A DNA stretch of 64,000 nt from Acerihabitans sp035013185 (GCF_035013185.1 NZ_JAYGJO010000001.1:186001-250000); one strand, 5' to 3'; positions 51,747-61,449 are shown, numbered from the stretch's first letter. Numbers and translations are program-made. Notes: generated by a model not told the origin, from the letters alone.

Positions 51747-53282
51747 ATGCTACTACCTTGGCTAATACTTATCCCCTTCATTGGCGGTCTGCTATGTTGG
51801 CAATGCGAGCGTTTTGGTACCCGGGTACCGCGCTGGATTGCCGTGATCGCGATGGGGCTGACACTGGCGCTCTCCCTGCAATTATGGTTGCAGGGGGGGT
51901 ATACACTGGTTTCGGCGCAGGGTTTGCCGCAGTGGCAATCCGAATACAGTCTGCCGTGGATACCTCGCTTCGGTATTTCAATCCACTTGGCGCTGGATGG
52001 GCTTTCCCTGCTGATGGTGGTGCTGACCGGCCTGTTGGGCGTGCTGGCTATTCTGTGTTCTTGGCGTGAAATCCAGCGCTATCAGGGATTTTTCCACCTT
52101 AACCTGCTGTGGATCCTTGGCGGCGTTATCGGGGTGTTCCTGGCCATTGACATGTTCCTGTTCTTTTTCTTCTGGGAAATGATGTTGGTGCCCATGTACT
52201 TCCTGATTGCCTTGTGGGGTCACAAGGCATCGGACGGTAAAACCCGCATCGCCGCGGCGACCAAGTTCTTTATCTATACCCAGTCCAGCGGCCTGGTGAT
52301 GTTGGTCGCGATCTTGGGGCTGGTGTTTGTGCACTTCAATGCCACCGGTGTCTGGACCTTTAATTACGATGACCTGCTGCATACCCCCATGTCGTCGTTG
52401 GTGCAATACTTGCTGATGCTTGGCTTCTTTATCGCCTTCGCGGTGAAAATGCCGGTGGTACCGCTGCACGGCTGGCTGCCGGATGCCCATAGTCAGGCGC
52501 CGACTGCCGGTTCGGTGGATTTGGCCGGTATCCTGTTGAAAACCGCCGCTTACGGCATGCTGCGTTTTTGTCTGCCGCTGTTCCCCGAGGCATCCCATCA
52601 ATTTGCACCCATTGCCATGTGGTTGGGTGTGATCGGGATTTTTTACGGTGCCTGGATGGCTTTTGCCCAGACAGATATCAAACGCCTGATTGCTTATACC
52701 AGTGTTTCCCATATGGGATTCGTGTTGATCGCCATCTACAGCGGTAGTCAACTGGCCTTTCAGGGCGCGGTGGTGCAAATGATTGCCCATGGGTTGTCTG
52801 CCGCCGGGATGTTTATCATCTGCGGACAGTTGTACGAACGTCTACATACCCGCGATATGCGCCAGATGGGCGGCCTATGGGGGCGGATAAAAATCATTCC
52901 CGCCATGTCGCTATTTTTTGCCGTTGCTACGCTTGGGATACCGGGTACCGGTAACTTCGTCGGTGAAATACTGATTTTGTTCGGTAGCTTCCCGGTGGTG
53001 CCGATCATTACGGTGATCGCCGCTTTCGGTTTGGTTTTTGCGTCCGTTTATTCGTTGAGCATGATCCAGCGCGCTTTTTATGGCCCGGCCAAATCCAGCG
53101 AACCCCTACCGGGAATGTCGATGCGTGAACTGTCGATCGTGATGCTGCTGGCGGTGTTGTTGGTGTTGTTGGGCTTTTTCCCGCAGCTGATCCTAAACAC
53201 GTCCTCGGCGGCGATGACCAATGTCCAGCACTGGTTCGCCTTACACGAAGCGGGTTCAACCATTTTAACCACAAGGCCGTAA
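51747..53282 (+). CDS. nuoM: NADH-quinone oxidoreductase subunit M
   Basis: 511 residues (E. coli 509). Antiporter-like proton channel. Start ATG 51747 (MLLPWLILIPFIGG, as E. coli) with AGGGA upstream; the longer frame from 51672 has no counterpart. Key membrane residues in FFFFWEMMLVPMYFLIALWGHK (Glu) and PVVPLHGWLPDAHSQAPTAGSVDLAGILLKTAAYG (Lys), and TDIKRLIAYTSVSHMGFV. Confidence 0.98.
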   Translation: MLLPWLILIPFIGGLLCWQCERFGTRVPRWIAVIAMGLTLALSLQLWLQGGYTLVSAQGLPQWQSEYSLPWIPRFGISIHLALDGLSLLMVVLTGLLGVLAILCSWREIQRYQGFFHLNLLWILGGVIGVFLAIDMFLFFFFWEMMLVPMYFLIALWGHKASDGKTRIAAATKFFIYTQSSGLVMLVAILGLVFVHFNATGVWTFNYDDLLHTPMSSLVQYLLMLGFFIAFAVKMPVVPLHGWLPDAHSQAPTAGSVDLAGILLKTAAYGMLRFCLPLFPEASHQFAPIAMWLGVIGIFYGAWMAFAQTDIKRLIAYTSVSHMGFVLIAIYSGSQLAFQGAVVQMIAHGLSAAGMFIICGQLYERLHTRDMRQMGGLWGRIKIIPAMSLFFAVATLGIPGTGNFVGEILILFGSFPVVPIITVIAAFGLVFASVYSLSMIQRAFYGPAKSSEPLPGMSMRELSIVMLLAVLLVLLGFFPQLILNTSSAAMTNVQHWFALHEAGSTILTTRP

Positions 53283-53288
53283 TTCGCC

Positions 53289-54746
53289 ATGACAATAACT
53301 CCTCAACAACTGATCGCGCTGCTGCCGCTGTTGATCGTCGGATTGACGGTGGTGGTTGTGATGCTGTGCATTGCGTGGCGACGCAACCACTTTGTCAATG
53401 CTACTCTGACCGTTATCGGTCTTAACCTGGCTTTACTGTCGCTGTTTTTTGTCGGCCAGCTTGGCGCCATGGACGTCACCCCGCTGATTCGGGTAGACGG
53501 CTACTCCATGTTTTATACCGGACTGGTATTGGCCGCCAGTCTTGCCACCAGTACCTTTGCGTACCCCTGGCTTGCCGGTTACCCTGGCAATCGCGATGAG
53601 TTTTATTTGTTGGTGCTGATCGCCGCCATGGGGGGCATTTTACTGTCGGGGGCTAATCACCTGGCCTCGATGTTCCTGGGCATTGAACTGATCTCCCTGC
53701 CGTTGTTTGGTTTGATAGGCTACGCCTACCGCCAAAAACGATCGCTGGAAGCCAGCTTGAAATACATGTTGTTGTCTGCCGCAGCGTCGTCGTTTCTGTT
53801 GTTTGGTATGGCGCTGGTGTATGCCGATACCGGCAACCTGTCGTTTGTTGGTTTGGCAGGCAGCCTGACTGACGCCGTGTTACACCAGCCGCTACTGTTG
53901 GCGGGTCTGGGCATGATGCTGGTCGGTCTGGGATTCAAACTGTCGCTGGTTCCTTTCCATCTATGGACCCCTGATGTTTATCAAGGGGCGCCGGCACCGG
54001 TTTCTACTTTCCTCGCCACCGCCAGCAAGATCGCGATTTTTGCGGTATTGATGCGTTTGTTCCTATATACCCCGGTGGTTGATAGCCATGCACTGCGTCT
54101 GGTCTTGGGAATTATCGCCGTTTGCTCGATTTTGTTCGGCAACCTGATGGCCATTGCGCAGACCAATATCAAACGCCTATTGGGCTATTCCTCCATTGCC
54201 CATATGGGGTATCTGACAGTTGGACTGATTGCGGTTCAGGCACACCAACTGGCCATGGAAGCGGTAGGTGTCTATATGGCGGGTTACCTGTTCAGCAGTT
54301 TGGGTGCCTTTGGGGTGGTCAGCCTGATGTCCAGTCCCTACAGCGGTCCGGACGCCGATTCGTTATATTCTTATCGCGGACTGTTCTGGCATAAGCCGAT
54401 TTTATCGGCAGTGATGACGGTAATGATGCTGTCTTTAGCCGGGATCCCCATGACCCTGGGTTTTATTGGTAAATTCTACATCATGGCTGCCGGGGTGGGT
54501 GCACATTTGTGGTGGCTGACCGGCACCGTGGTGCTCGGCAGCGCCATCGGTTTATATTATTACCTGCGGGTGATGGTCAGCCTTTATCTTAGCCCACCGG
54601 AAAGACTGCGTCGTGATACGCCGAGTAACTGGGCATTGACCGCCGGCGGTGTGGTGGTGCTTATTTCGTCACTATTGGTATTGCTGCTGGGTATCTATCC
54701 GCAACCACTGATCTCGTTGGTGCGTTTGGCGCAACCCCTGATGTAA
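53289..54746 (+). CDS. nuoN: NADH-quinone oxidoreductase subunit N
   Basis: 485 residues, E. coli length. Third antiporter-like subunit. Seen: FLGIELISLPLFGLIGYAYRQKRSLEASLKYMLLSAAASSFLLFGMALVY, GFKLSLVPFHLWTPDVYQGAPAPVSTFLATASKIA (catalytic Lys), and TNIKRLLGYSSIAHMGYL. Last gene of nuo; stop codon repeated by a 12-base tandem duplication, then a terminator. Confidence 0.98.
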   Translation: MTITPQQLIALLPLLIVGLTVVVVMLCIAWRRNHFVNATLTVIGLNLALLSLFFVGQLGAMDVTPLIRVDGYSMFYTGLVLAASLATSTFAYPWLAGYPGNRDEFYLLVLIAAMGGILLSGANHLASMFLGIELISLPLFGLIGYAYRQKRSLEASLKYMLLSAAASSFLLFGMALVYADTGNLSFVGLAGSLTDAVLHQPLLLAGLGMMLVGLGFKLSLVPFHLWTPDVYQGAPAPVSTFLATASKIAIFAVLMRLFLYTPVVDSHALRLVLGIIAVCSILFGNLMAIAQTNIKRLLGYSSIAHMGYLTVGLIAVQAHQLAMEAVGVYMAGYLFSSLGAFGVVSLMSSPYSGPDADSLYSYRGLFWHKPILSAVMTVMMLSLAGIPMTLGFIGKFYIMAAGVGAHLWWLTGTVVLGSAIGLYYYLRVMVSLYLSPPERLRRDTPSNWALTAGGVVVLISSLLVLLLGIYPQPLISLVRLAQPLM

Positions 54747-54759
54747 TCCCTGATGTAAT
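54736..54759 (+). repeat. 12-base tandem duplication across the nuoN stop codon
   Basis: CCCTGATGTAAT occurs twice head to tail (54736-54747 and 54748-54759). Because 12 is divisible by three, the second copy places a second TAA in frame. A local replication-slippage product; the protein end is unchanged. Confidence 0.8.
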
Positions 54760-54771
54760 AAACCTGTCCTC

Positions 54772-54799
54772 AATTGAACCGCCGTCCGGCGGTTCAATT
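54772..54799 (+). terminator. Terminator of the nuo operon
   Basis: Perfect 12-base-pair stem AATTGAACCGCC (54772-54783) / GGCGGTTCAATT (54788-54799) with loop GTCC, followed by CTTAT. Strong stem with a modest T tract. Confidence 0.75.
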
Positions 54800-54920
54800 C
54801 TTATCCTGCGGTAAACTACGAGCCTGTGTTGTGGTAATGCGACGCGGAAAGCTAGTGAAATAATTCTCGTTTAATAATGTTTTTATTGATGTCTATCATT
54901 GTTTTTTTATGTCATTAAGT

Positions 54921-54939
54921 GATAATGCAAATAACTCTC
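54921..54939 (+). promoter_or_regulatory. Possible Fur box upstream of the iron operon
   Basis: GATAATGCAAATAACTCTC matches 14 of 19 positions of the Fur consensus GATAATGATAATCATTATC, with the left hexamer perfect. It ends 22 bases before the fetM ATG. A weaker TTGATGTCTATCATT lies near 54885-54902. Fur control of an FTR1/P19 operon is expected from other bacteria. Confidence 0.55.
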
Positions 54940-54961
54940 ATTGACGTTTGGCTTCACTCTG

Positions 54962-56902
54962 ATGTTCACTCCTGTTTGCAAATTCCTTATTTATGCAGTT
55001 ATCGGCTGGTTAAGCCTGTCGTTTGCTTGGGCGGCGGACGATTATCAAACCTGGATTAACGATATTCAGGCACGTCTAGACACCACTGCGCATCTGTACC
55101 AGCAGCAGAAAAAGGATGAGGCGCGGCGTGAAGTGCAGATGGCCTATTTCGAGGTGTTTGAAAACCTGGAAGGGCCTATTCGCATCAATATTTCGGCACA
55201 AAAAAGTTATCAGATGGAAAATGCGTTTGGTGACATTCGCCAAATGATCAGCGACGGCAAACCGTTGTCTGAGGTGCAAGACAACATCAGCACCTTGAAG
55301 CAGGATTTGGCCAGTGTCTTACCGCTGCTGACCGACGGCCATACCTTAGTGGCCAGCGCGCAAAATGCGGTGGTGGGTAATGAACAGATTGCCCTGTACT
55401 GGCAACAAAAATTTAAAATCATCGACAATCTGCTGGCCACCGCGTTGACTCAGTACCAGTCAGAGCAGTACGCCGCCGCGAGCCAAAGCGTGCAGCAGGC
55501 TTATTTCCAGGGTTTTAAAAATTCTGAAATGGAAATGTCGGTACGCAATAACCGCTCCTCAAAGCAGGCGGCGGCCATCAATCAGCAGTTTAGCGCTCTG
55601 GTGACGCTGACGACGCAGCCCAACCAAATAAATGCCGTGGCCTATGCCGATACCCTTCTGCTGCAGGATATTGAAGATCTGTTGCCGGGGCTACCCACCA
55701 CCCGTCCCGAACAGCCGGTATCAGCGGCTGCCATCGCCAATGCATCCGTGGGAGTTGCCGCTAGCGGCCCAGATGCCAATTGGCGGCAGGTCAGCGGCGA
55801 TCTGAATAACGCCATCGCCGCCGCCATCGGCCAATACCAAGCCGGCCAAACCAAGGACGGCATGATGGCCATTCAAGATGCCTATTTCGATCACTTCGAA
55901 GGCAGCGGCATGGAAAATAAGGTCGGCTCGCGTGACGTGGCGTTCAAAACCACGCTGGAGGGCTATTTCACCCGGCTGGTCAGCCTGATGAAAGCCGGTG
56001 CGCCGGTCGCCCAGATACAACAGCAGGCCGACGCGCTGAGTCAGGATCTGTCCAATGCGGTGGAGATGTTGGGGCAGGGTGGTGAAAGTCGCTGGACGCT
56101 GCTGGTTTACAGCCTACTGATAATCGTGCGGGAGGGTATGGAAGCCCTATTAATCGTCGCTGCGATCGTTGCTTACCTGGTCAAGAATAAGCATCAGGAT
56201 AAGCTGCCGGTGATTCGCCAATCGGTTTGGATCGCGTTGTTGGCCAGTATGGTCACGGCAGCACTGTTCCAATGGCTGTTCGCCAACTCCGGCGCCAACC
56301 GTGAGTTGCTTGAAGGCGCGACCATGATGATTGCGGTGGTGACGCTGTTTTGCATGAGCTACTGGCTGCTGTCCAAGGTTGAAGCACGGCAGTGGAAGGC
56401 CTATCTGGAAGGTAAACTGACGCTATCGCTCACCAGTGGGTCGCTGGCGGGGTTGTGGTTCACCAGCTTTCTGGCGGTGTATCGCGAAGGTGCCGAGACC
56501 GTATTGTTTTATGCCGCTCTGGTGGGGGATGCCAGCGACATGGCCGGGCATCTGGCGATTCTGGCCGGGTTTCTGATCGGCTGCGTGATCCTGTTACTGG
56601 CCTATATCCTGATGCGTTATACGGTGGTGAAACTACCGCTCAAGCCGTTTTTTATGTTCACCGGTGGTTTTATGTACTTGATGGCGTTTGTGTTTGCCGG
56701 TAGCGGGGTGTTGGAGCTGATCGAGGGTAAATTGTTTGAACCCACCTTATTAAAGGGCGTCCCGCAAATCAGTTGGCTGGGTATCTACCCGTATGTTGAA
56801 ACCTTGATTCCACAACTTATGTTAATAGTGGCCGCTTTTTTTGCCCTATGGGTTATGCGCCGGCGCTCCATTGCCGTATTGCCACACCAAGACACACTAT
56901 AA
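54962..56902 (+). CDS. fetM: FTR1-family iron permease with large periplasmic domain (FetM)
   Basis: 646 residues from ATG 54962; a TTG seven codons earlier would lengthen the signal peptide. Signal peptide about 1-25 (ending WAA-DD). A periplasmic region of about 340 residues contains three related helical repeats, each with an AYF-x2-F motif near residues 61, 180 and 307. The FTR1 membrane domain follows (about 380-640, seven helices) with both iron-binding REGxE motifs: REGMEALL at 390 and REGAETVLF at 508. In E. coli and Campylobacter relatives the permease works with a P19 protein. First gene of an eight-gene operon, behind a probable Fur box. Expected substrate is iron; oxidation state is not settled by sequence. 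Confidence 0.93.
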   Translation: MFTPVCKFLIYAVIGWLSLSFAWAADDYQTWINDIQARLDTTAHLYQQQKKDEARREVQMAYFEVFENLEGPIRINISAQKSYQMENAFGDIRQMISDGKPLSEVQDNISTLKQDLASVLPLLTDGHTLVASAQNAVVGNEQIALYWQQKFKIIDNLLATALTQYQSEQYAAASQSVQQAYFQGFKNSEMEMSVRNNRSSKQAAAINQQFSALVTLTTQPNQINAVAYADTLLLQDIEDLLPGLPTTRPEQPVSAAAIANASVGVAASGPDANWRQVSGDLNNAIAAAIGQYQAGQTKDGMMAIQDAYFDHFEGSGMENKVGSRDVAFKTTLEGYFTRLVSLMKAGAPVAQIQQQADALSQDLSNAVEMLGQGGESRWTLLVYSLLIIVREGMEALLIVAAIVAYLVKNKHQDKLPVIRQSVWIALLASMVTAALFQWLFANSGANRELLEGATMMIAVVTLFCMSYWLLSKVEARQWKAYLEGKLTLSLTSGSLAGLWFTSFLAVYREGAETVLFYAALVGDASDMAGHLAILAGFLIGCVILLLAYILMRYTVVKLPLKPFFMFTGGFMYLMAFVFAGSGVLELIEGKLFEPTLLKGVPQISWLGIYPYVETLIPQLMLIVAAFFALWVMRRRSIAVLPHQDTL

Positions 56903-56953
56903 GAACGCTCTATACCCATAGCTTTTGACTTTTAATGACTGAGGATGATGTTG

Positions 56954-57478
56954 ATGAAGATAAATAACCCACTATGGGTCGCGGTGGTTGCCGCCGGCAC
57001 CTTGAGCGCGCCTGCCGCTTTCGCCACGGAACATCCGGCTGGCGAAGCCATTACCATGAACGGCATGCAAATTGCTGCTGTGTATCTGGAGCCAATTGAG
57101 ATGGAACCGCGTGGCATGGGCTTGCCCCCCGCTAAGGCGGATGTGCACTTGGAGACTGATATTCACGCGGTACAAGGTAATAAAAACGGTTTCGGTGCCG
57201 GTGAATGGATGCCTTATTTGACCATCAGCTACAGTTTGGTGAATACCGATACCGGTGATAAACAAGACGGCACTTTTATGGCGATGGTCGCCAACGACGG
57301 CCCGCATTACGGTCAGAATGTAAAAATGATGGGTGTGGGTAACTATAAAGTCACTTTCCATATTGAGCCGCCACCCAAAGCCGGTATGTATCGTCATACC
57401 GATACGCAAACCGGTGTTGGCCCATGGTGGAAACCTTTTGATGTGACCTACAATTTTAAATACGTCGGTCTGAAATAG
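56954..57478 (+). CDS. fetP: P19-type periplasmic iron/copper-binding protein (FetP)
   Basis: 174 residues from ATG 56954 (GAGG nine bases upstream; earlier ATG 56945 abuts the ribosome site). Signal peptide 1-23 ending AFA. P19/Tpd family immunoglobulin-like fold; P19 proteins dimerise and bind Cu2+ and Fe through Met and His. Candidate ligands: His65, His71, Met residues in FMAMVANDGPHYG with His118, and His136 (FHIEPP). Ends with the conserved GPWWKPF. 51 bases after fetM. It presumably delivers iron to FetM. Confidence 0.94.
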   Translation: MKINNPLWVAVVAAGTLSAPAAFATEHPAGEAITMNGMQIAAVYLEPIEMEPRGMGLPPAKADVHLETDIHAVQGNKNGFGAGEWMPYLTISYSLVNTDTGDKQDGTFMAMVANDGPHYGQNVKMMGVGNYKVTFHIEPPPKAGMYRHTDTQTGVGPWWKPFDVTYNFKYVGLK

Positions 57479-57584
57479 TCACGCCACGCCACGGTTGCCA
57501 GACAATGGTGGCGGTTCTTTTGGGAATCGCGGTGGTTGAGCAGACCACCGCATGATAATGATTTAGCGGTTCTGAGTAGGCGTC

Positions 57585-58976
57585 ATGAATTATTTTTTTG
57601 TTACCGCATTACAGGCTTTCCTGCCGGTGGTTTTGCTCTGCGGGTTGCTCTGGGTACGACGTCCAGCACCCTCCGTGCGTGCGCTGATTTGGGTTAACCT
57701 GTTTGCCTTGACGATCGGTACCCTGGCCGGGATCTCTTTGCCCACCGCTCAGCCGGTACAATTGACGCTGACGCTGCTGCAACTGCTGGCGTTACTCCTG
57801 TTTTTATTAAGCCAATACTCAGCCTCTCGCCGCATGGGCTACTGTTGGCAAGCTTTGCTGGTTGCCGGTGCGGCAATGCAGTGGAGTAAGGATCCCAATT
57901 TAAGTGCATTGACGCCTGCCGGCGTGATTAATACCGAGCTGTTGCTGAATCTCAGCGCCGTGGTCCTGGCGGTGGTGATAATCGCACTAAGCGCGGTGCT
58001 GACGGCAATGCTAGTCCGGCGTTTGGCCCGGTGGCGCTGGCCGCTGTTACTGGTCTTGGTTACCGTGCTGTTATTGCCGTTGTGCGGCCAGGCGCTGCTG
58101 CTGCTAATGAAACTGGACGTGCTGGGTTTGACCAAGACACGGCTGAGTTTTGTCGCCCAAGTGACCAACCATGCCCCATGGCTGAATTATCTTAGTGTGT
58201 TGGCATTAGGCGCCCTGTTGGCCGGATTTGTCCGGCCGCTGCTGGCGCTGCGTGCCGACTATCGCCGGCTAAACACACCAATCCCCAGGCGCCAGGCCAT
58301 CGCCCGCTATCGGGACGCCCGCCGCACCGCACTCACGCTGTCAGGTGTGATGCTGGTGGTGCTGGCTGGTCAGCTGTATTGGGATTTGGTGGCGTCGCAA
58401 CCGCCACGCCTGTCCGAGGCAGTACCCGTCACCATCGCCAGTGACGGGCTGGTGCATATTCCGCTCGAGCAGGTACGTGACGGTAAGCTGCACCGCTTTG
58501 TGTGGGTGGCGGACGACGGTAAGGCGGTGCGTTTTCTGGTGATCAACCGTTACCCGGATCGTCTGCGGCTCGGGGTGGTATTTGATGCATGCCTGCTGTG
58601 CGGCGACCAGGGATATATTATGGAAGGTAATCAGGTGGTTTGCGTGGCCTGTGGCGTGCATATTTTCATTCCCTCCATCGGCAAAGCTGGCGGCTGTAAC
58701 CCTATTCCCATTGATGACTGGCGCCTCGACGACCACGAACTGACGATTGGCAAACCGGCGCTGGTGGCAGGGGTTAATTATTTTACCACTGTGATCACCT
58801 TGTCGGTGACCGACCCGGTGGACGCTAGCAAGCTGACCAACACCAAGGCCGAATACAAGTACAGTTACGGCGGCAAAATGTATTTTTTTGCCAGCGAGGC
58901 CAATTATAACCGCTTCCGCGCCAAGCCGACGCAGTTCGTCCCCGCTGCGGCCGGGAATACTACCGAGGGTGAGTAG
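57585..58976 (+). CDS. Fe-S-containing DUF2318/YHS-domain membrane protein
   Basis: 463 residues. The N-terminal 290 residues hold about eight hydrophobic helices. Then a periplasmic DUF2318 domain with five cysteines: Cys336 and Cys339 (ACLLCG), Cys353 and Cys356 (CVACG), Cys371 (GGCNP), fit for an Fe-S centre. The last 45 residues (DPVDASKL...YGGKMYFFAS) look like a YHS metal-binding domain. Homologues follow p19 in the Campylobacter cj1658-1665 type cluster. Inferred role: electron transfer or metal handling across the inner membrane during iron uptake. Its biochemical function is not established. Confidence 0.88.
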   Translation: MNYFFVTALQAFLPVVLLCGLLWVRRPAPSVRALIWVNLFALTIGTLAGISLPTAQPVQLTLTLLQLLALLLFLLSQYSASRRMGYCWQALLVAGAAMQWSKDPNLSALTPAGVINTELLLNLSAVVLAVVIIALSAVLTAMLVRRLARWRWPLLLVLVTVLLLPLCGQALLLLMKLDVLGLTKTRLSFVAQVTNHAPWLNYLSVLALGALLAGFVRPLLALRADYRRLNTPIPRRQAIARYRDARRTALTLSGVMLVVLAGQLYWDLVASQPPRLSEAVPVTIASDGLVHIPLEQVRDGKLHRFVWVADDGKAVRFLVINRYPDRLRLGVVFDACLLCGDQGYIMEGNQVVCVACGVHIFIPSIGKAGGCNPIPIDDWRLDDHELTIGKPALVAGVNYFTTVITLSVTDPVDASKLTNTKAEYKYSYGGKMYFFASEANYNRFRAKPTQFVPAAAGNTTEGE

Positions 58977-58979
58977 CTT

Positions 58980-60269
58980 ATGATGTGGCGCATGTTATTG
59001 CAGTCGTGGCGTAAAAATCTTCGGCGCAAATTCCTGGCGGTGTTGACGGTATTCCTGGCCGCCGGGCTGATTTCCGCCCTGTTGGCGGTGTCCATCGATA
59101 TCGGTGACAAGATGGCGCACGAACTGAAATCCTACGGCGCCAATATCTTGATTGAGCCGGCGGGTCAGGCGGTGCTGCCGGCATTGTTCGGCAATCGTAG
59201 TGCGCCCCTGTCAGGTCAGGATCTGATCGATGAGTCCGAACTGCCTAATATCAAGGATATTTTTTGGCGCAATAATATTATTGGTTTTGCGCCGCTGCTC
59301 AGTGGTGAGGTCCGAGTGCAAGGAAAATCGATACCGGTATTAGGGACTTTTTTCTCTCAACCAGTCAATGTGCCTGACGAAACAGATTTTCATACCGGTC
59401 AACGCATTATCAGTCCTTACTGGCAGGTCACCGGCCGATATCCTAATGAACCCTGGGTTCAGGGGCAGACCGCTGATGTCTTGATCGGCCGGCAACTGGC
59501 CCAGCGTAGCGGCTGGAAAACCGGAGATACGCTGACGTTGCAAGGATCTCATGCTCAGCAGAGCGTGGTGATAAGCGGGGTATTGGCCAGCGGCGGCGAT
59601 GAAGAAAATCGGCTGATCATGCCGTTGGCGCTGGTGCAGCAATTGTTGGGCCTGCCGGGCAAGGTACAGGCGGTAAGGGTATCGGCCCTGACGGTGCCGG
59701 AAAACGATCTCTCACGCCGCGCGCGCGATAACCTCGACGGTCTGTCGGCTGCTGACTATGACCGTTGGTATTGTACGGCGTTTGTTTCATCCATTGCCCA
59801 CCAATTGGAAGAAGCCATTTCCGGTTCGGCGGTACACCCCATTTGGCAGGTGGCGGCCTCTGAAGGGGTGGTTATCGAAAAGATCCAACTGCTGTTGGCG
59901 GTGGTGACCCTGGCGGCACTGGCGGCATCGGCCATGGGCATTGCGTCGCTGATGACCAGCACGATTATGGAACGCTCGCGTGAGATTGGGTTGATGAAGG
60001 CGCTTGGCGCGCATCAGTGGCAGATTATGCTGTTGTTTTATCTTGAAGCGGTGTTAAGCGGCGCGCTGGGCGGTATGCTCGGCTGCGTGGCCGGCTGGGG
60101 ATTGGCCAAGGCCATAGGTCTGATGCTGTTTGGTACCCCGCTGAGTTTTGCCTGGGTGGTGGTGCCTAGCGTGTTGGTGGTGTCCATGTTGATCGCCGTT
60201 ATTGGTACCTGGTTCCCGGCCCGTCGCATCGCCAAACTTTATCCGGTAGAGGTGCTGTATGGCAATTAA
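58980..60269 (+). CDS. FtsX/MacB-type ABC permease, first subunit of the iron operon
   Basis: 429 residues, with one N-terminal helix (about 18-40), a large periplasmic MacB-PCD-like domain, and three C-terminal helices (about 310-420). Conserved FtsX region STIMERSREIGLMKALGAHQWQIMLLFYLEAVLSGALGG. Start two or three bases behind the DUF2318 stop. The pair with the next gene should form a heterodimer powered by the ATPase at 61453. MacB-type permeases do not usually move small ions but transmit force to the periplasm; what is moved here is unknown. Overlaps the next gene by 11 bases. Confidence 0.9.
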   Translation: MMWRMLLQSWRKNLRRKFLAVLTVFLAAGLISALLAVSIDIGDKMAHELKSYGANILIEPAGQAVLPALFGNRSAPLSGQDLIDESELPNIKDIFWRNNIIGFAPLLSGEVRVQGKSIPVLGTFFSQPVNVPDETDFHTGQRIISPYWQVTGRYPNEPWVQGQTADVLIGRQLAQRSGWKTGDTLTLQGSHAQQSVVISGVLASGGDEENRLIMPLALVQQLLGLPGKVQAVRVSALTVPENDLSRRARDNLDGLSAADYDRWYCTAFVSSIAHQLEEAISGSAVHPIWQVAASEGVVIEKIQLLLAVVTLAALAASAMGIASLMTSTIMERSREIGLMKALGAHQWQIMLLFYLEAVLSGALGGMLGCVAGWGLAKAIGLMLFGTPLSFAWVVVPSVLVVSMLIAVIGTWFPARRIAKLYPVEVLYGN

Positions 60270-61449
60270 CCGTGCCGCAGCGGTGTCCTTCGCCAAGGGC
60301 AAGGGAGTTAAACGCCAGGGCAGTGGACTGGATAACATGTTTTGGCTACTGGTGGTCAGAGCGCTGCGTCTGAGAATGCAGCGGGTGGCGGTGGTGTTTG
60401 CTGCGCTGACGGTCGGTGCGGCTATCGTTACTGCGATGGCGTCGGTCTATTTTGACATTAACGCCAAAATGAGCCAGGAGTTGCGTACCTTTGGTGCCAA
60501 TTTTTATATTGGTCCCGGCCATGACAACACCCTGGCACTGGCTACGCTGCAGCCGATCATTGACGGTGCGCCAGCCGGGCTGATCAATGCCGGCAGCCCT
60601 TATCTGTACGGCATGGCGCGCACCGAATTGGCCAAGGTGGTATTGATGGGGGTTTGGTTTGATTCCCTCCCGCGTCTGGTGCCCTACTGGCAGGTGACTG
60701 GCGATTGGATCGGCGTCAATTTTGACGATCGCCATGCGATGATCGGCGTTAAATTGGCCGCGAATTTGCACGTTAAACTCGGCGACCGGGTGGTATTGGT
60801 CGAAGGTCAACAGCGTCATAGCCTGCAGATCAAAGGGATAGTTGAAGCCGGTGATGCTACCGATAATATGCTGATCGTGACATTGGATCTGGCGCAGCAA
60901 TGGTTGCATCAGCCTGGTGCGATCAGCGACGCCATGTTCAGTGTCAACAACGATCTGGGCCAAGTAGATGCGTTCGCCCATCGAGTGCAGCAGCGCTATC
61001 CGGATCTGGATGTGCGGCCAATCCTTAAGATCTCGGCATCTGAAGGGCAGGTATTGGATAAAATCAAAGGCTTGATGGGACTGGTGTCGGTGGTCATTCT
61101 GATCCTCTCGTCCTTATGCGTGAATACCACGCTAATGGCCATCGTGGGTGAACGTTCGCGGGAGTTTGCTCTGCAAAAGGCGCTCGGTGCCAGTGCTCGC
61201 GATATTAGCCTACAAATGCTGGCGGAAACCGGCATTATCGCCCTGGCTGCGGTGATCTGCGGCAGCCTGATCGGCTTTATATTGGCGCAGATATTGGGTC
61301 ATGCGGTGTTTAACGCCGCCATTGCCCTGCGCGCCCAGGTTTTTCCGCTGACACTGGTGTTGTCTTTGCTGGTGGCGGCGGCCGCGGCCATTGTGCCGGT
61401 ACGGCGTGCTTTGCATGTCGAACCGGCGCTGGTCCTGAAAGGAGAATAA
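60259..61449 (+). CDS. FtsX/MacB-type ABC permease, second subunit of the iron operon
   Basis: 396 residues, paralogous in layout to the preceding permease: N-terminal helix (about 38-60, after a 26-residue basic cytoplasmic head), a periplasmic domain (SQELRTFGANFYIGPGHDN), and three C-terminal helices around IVGERSREFALQKALGASARDISLQMLAETGIIALAAVICGSLIGF. ATG 60259 has GAGGT upstream. An alternative start at 60337 would remove the basic head. ABC partner follows after three bases. Confidence 0.9.
   Translation: MAINRAAAVSFAKGKGVKRQGSGLDNMFWLLVVRALRLRMQRVAVVFAALTVGAAIVTAMASVYFDINAKMSQELRTFGANFYIGPGHDNTLALATLQPIIDGAPAGLINAGSPYLYGMARTELAKVVLMGVWFDSLPRLVPYWQVTGDWIGVNFDDRHAMIGVKLAANLHVKLGDRVVLVEGQQRHSLQIKGIVEAGDATDNMLIVTLDLAQQWLHQPGAISDAMFSVNNDLGQVDAFAHRVQQRYPDLDVRPILKISASEGQVLDKIKGLMGLVSVVILILSSLCVNTTLMAIVGERSREFALQKALGASARDISLQMLAETGIIALAAVICGSLIGFILAQILGHAVFNAAIALRAQVFPLTLVLSLLVAAAAAIVPVRRALHVEPALVLKGE

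Noticed and set aside
56909..56920. TATACCCATA between fetM and fetP as a possible ERIC end
   Set aside because: Only about ten bases match the ERIC terminus; too short to support.
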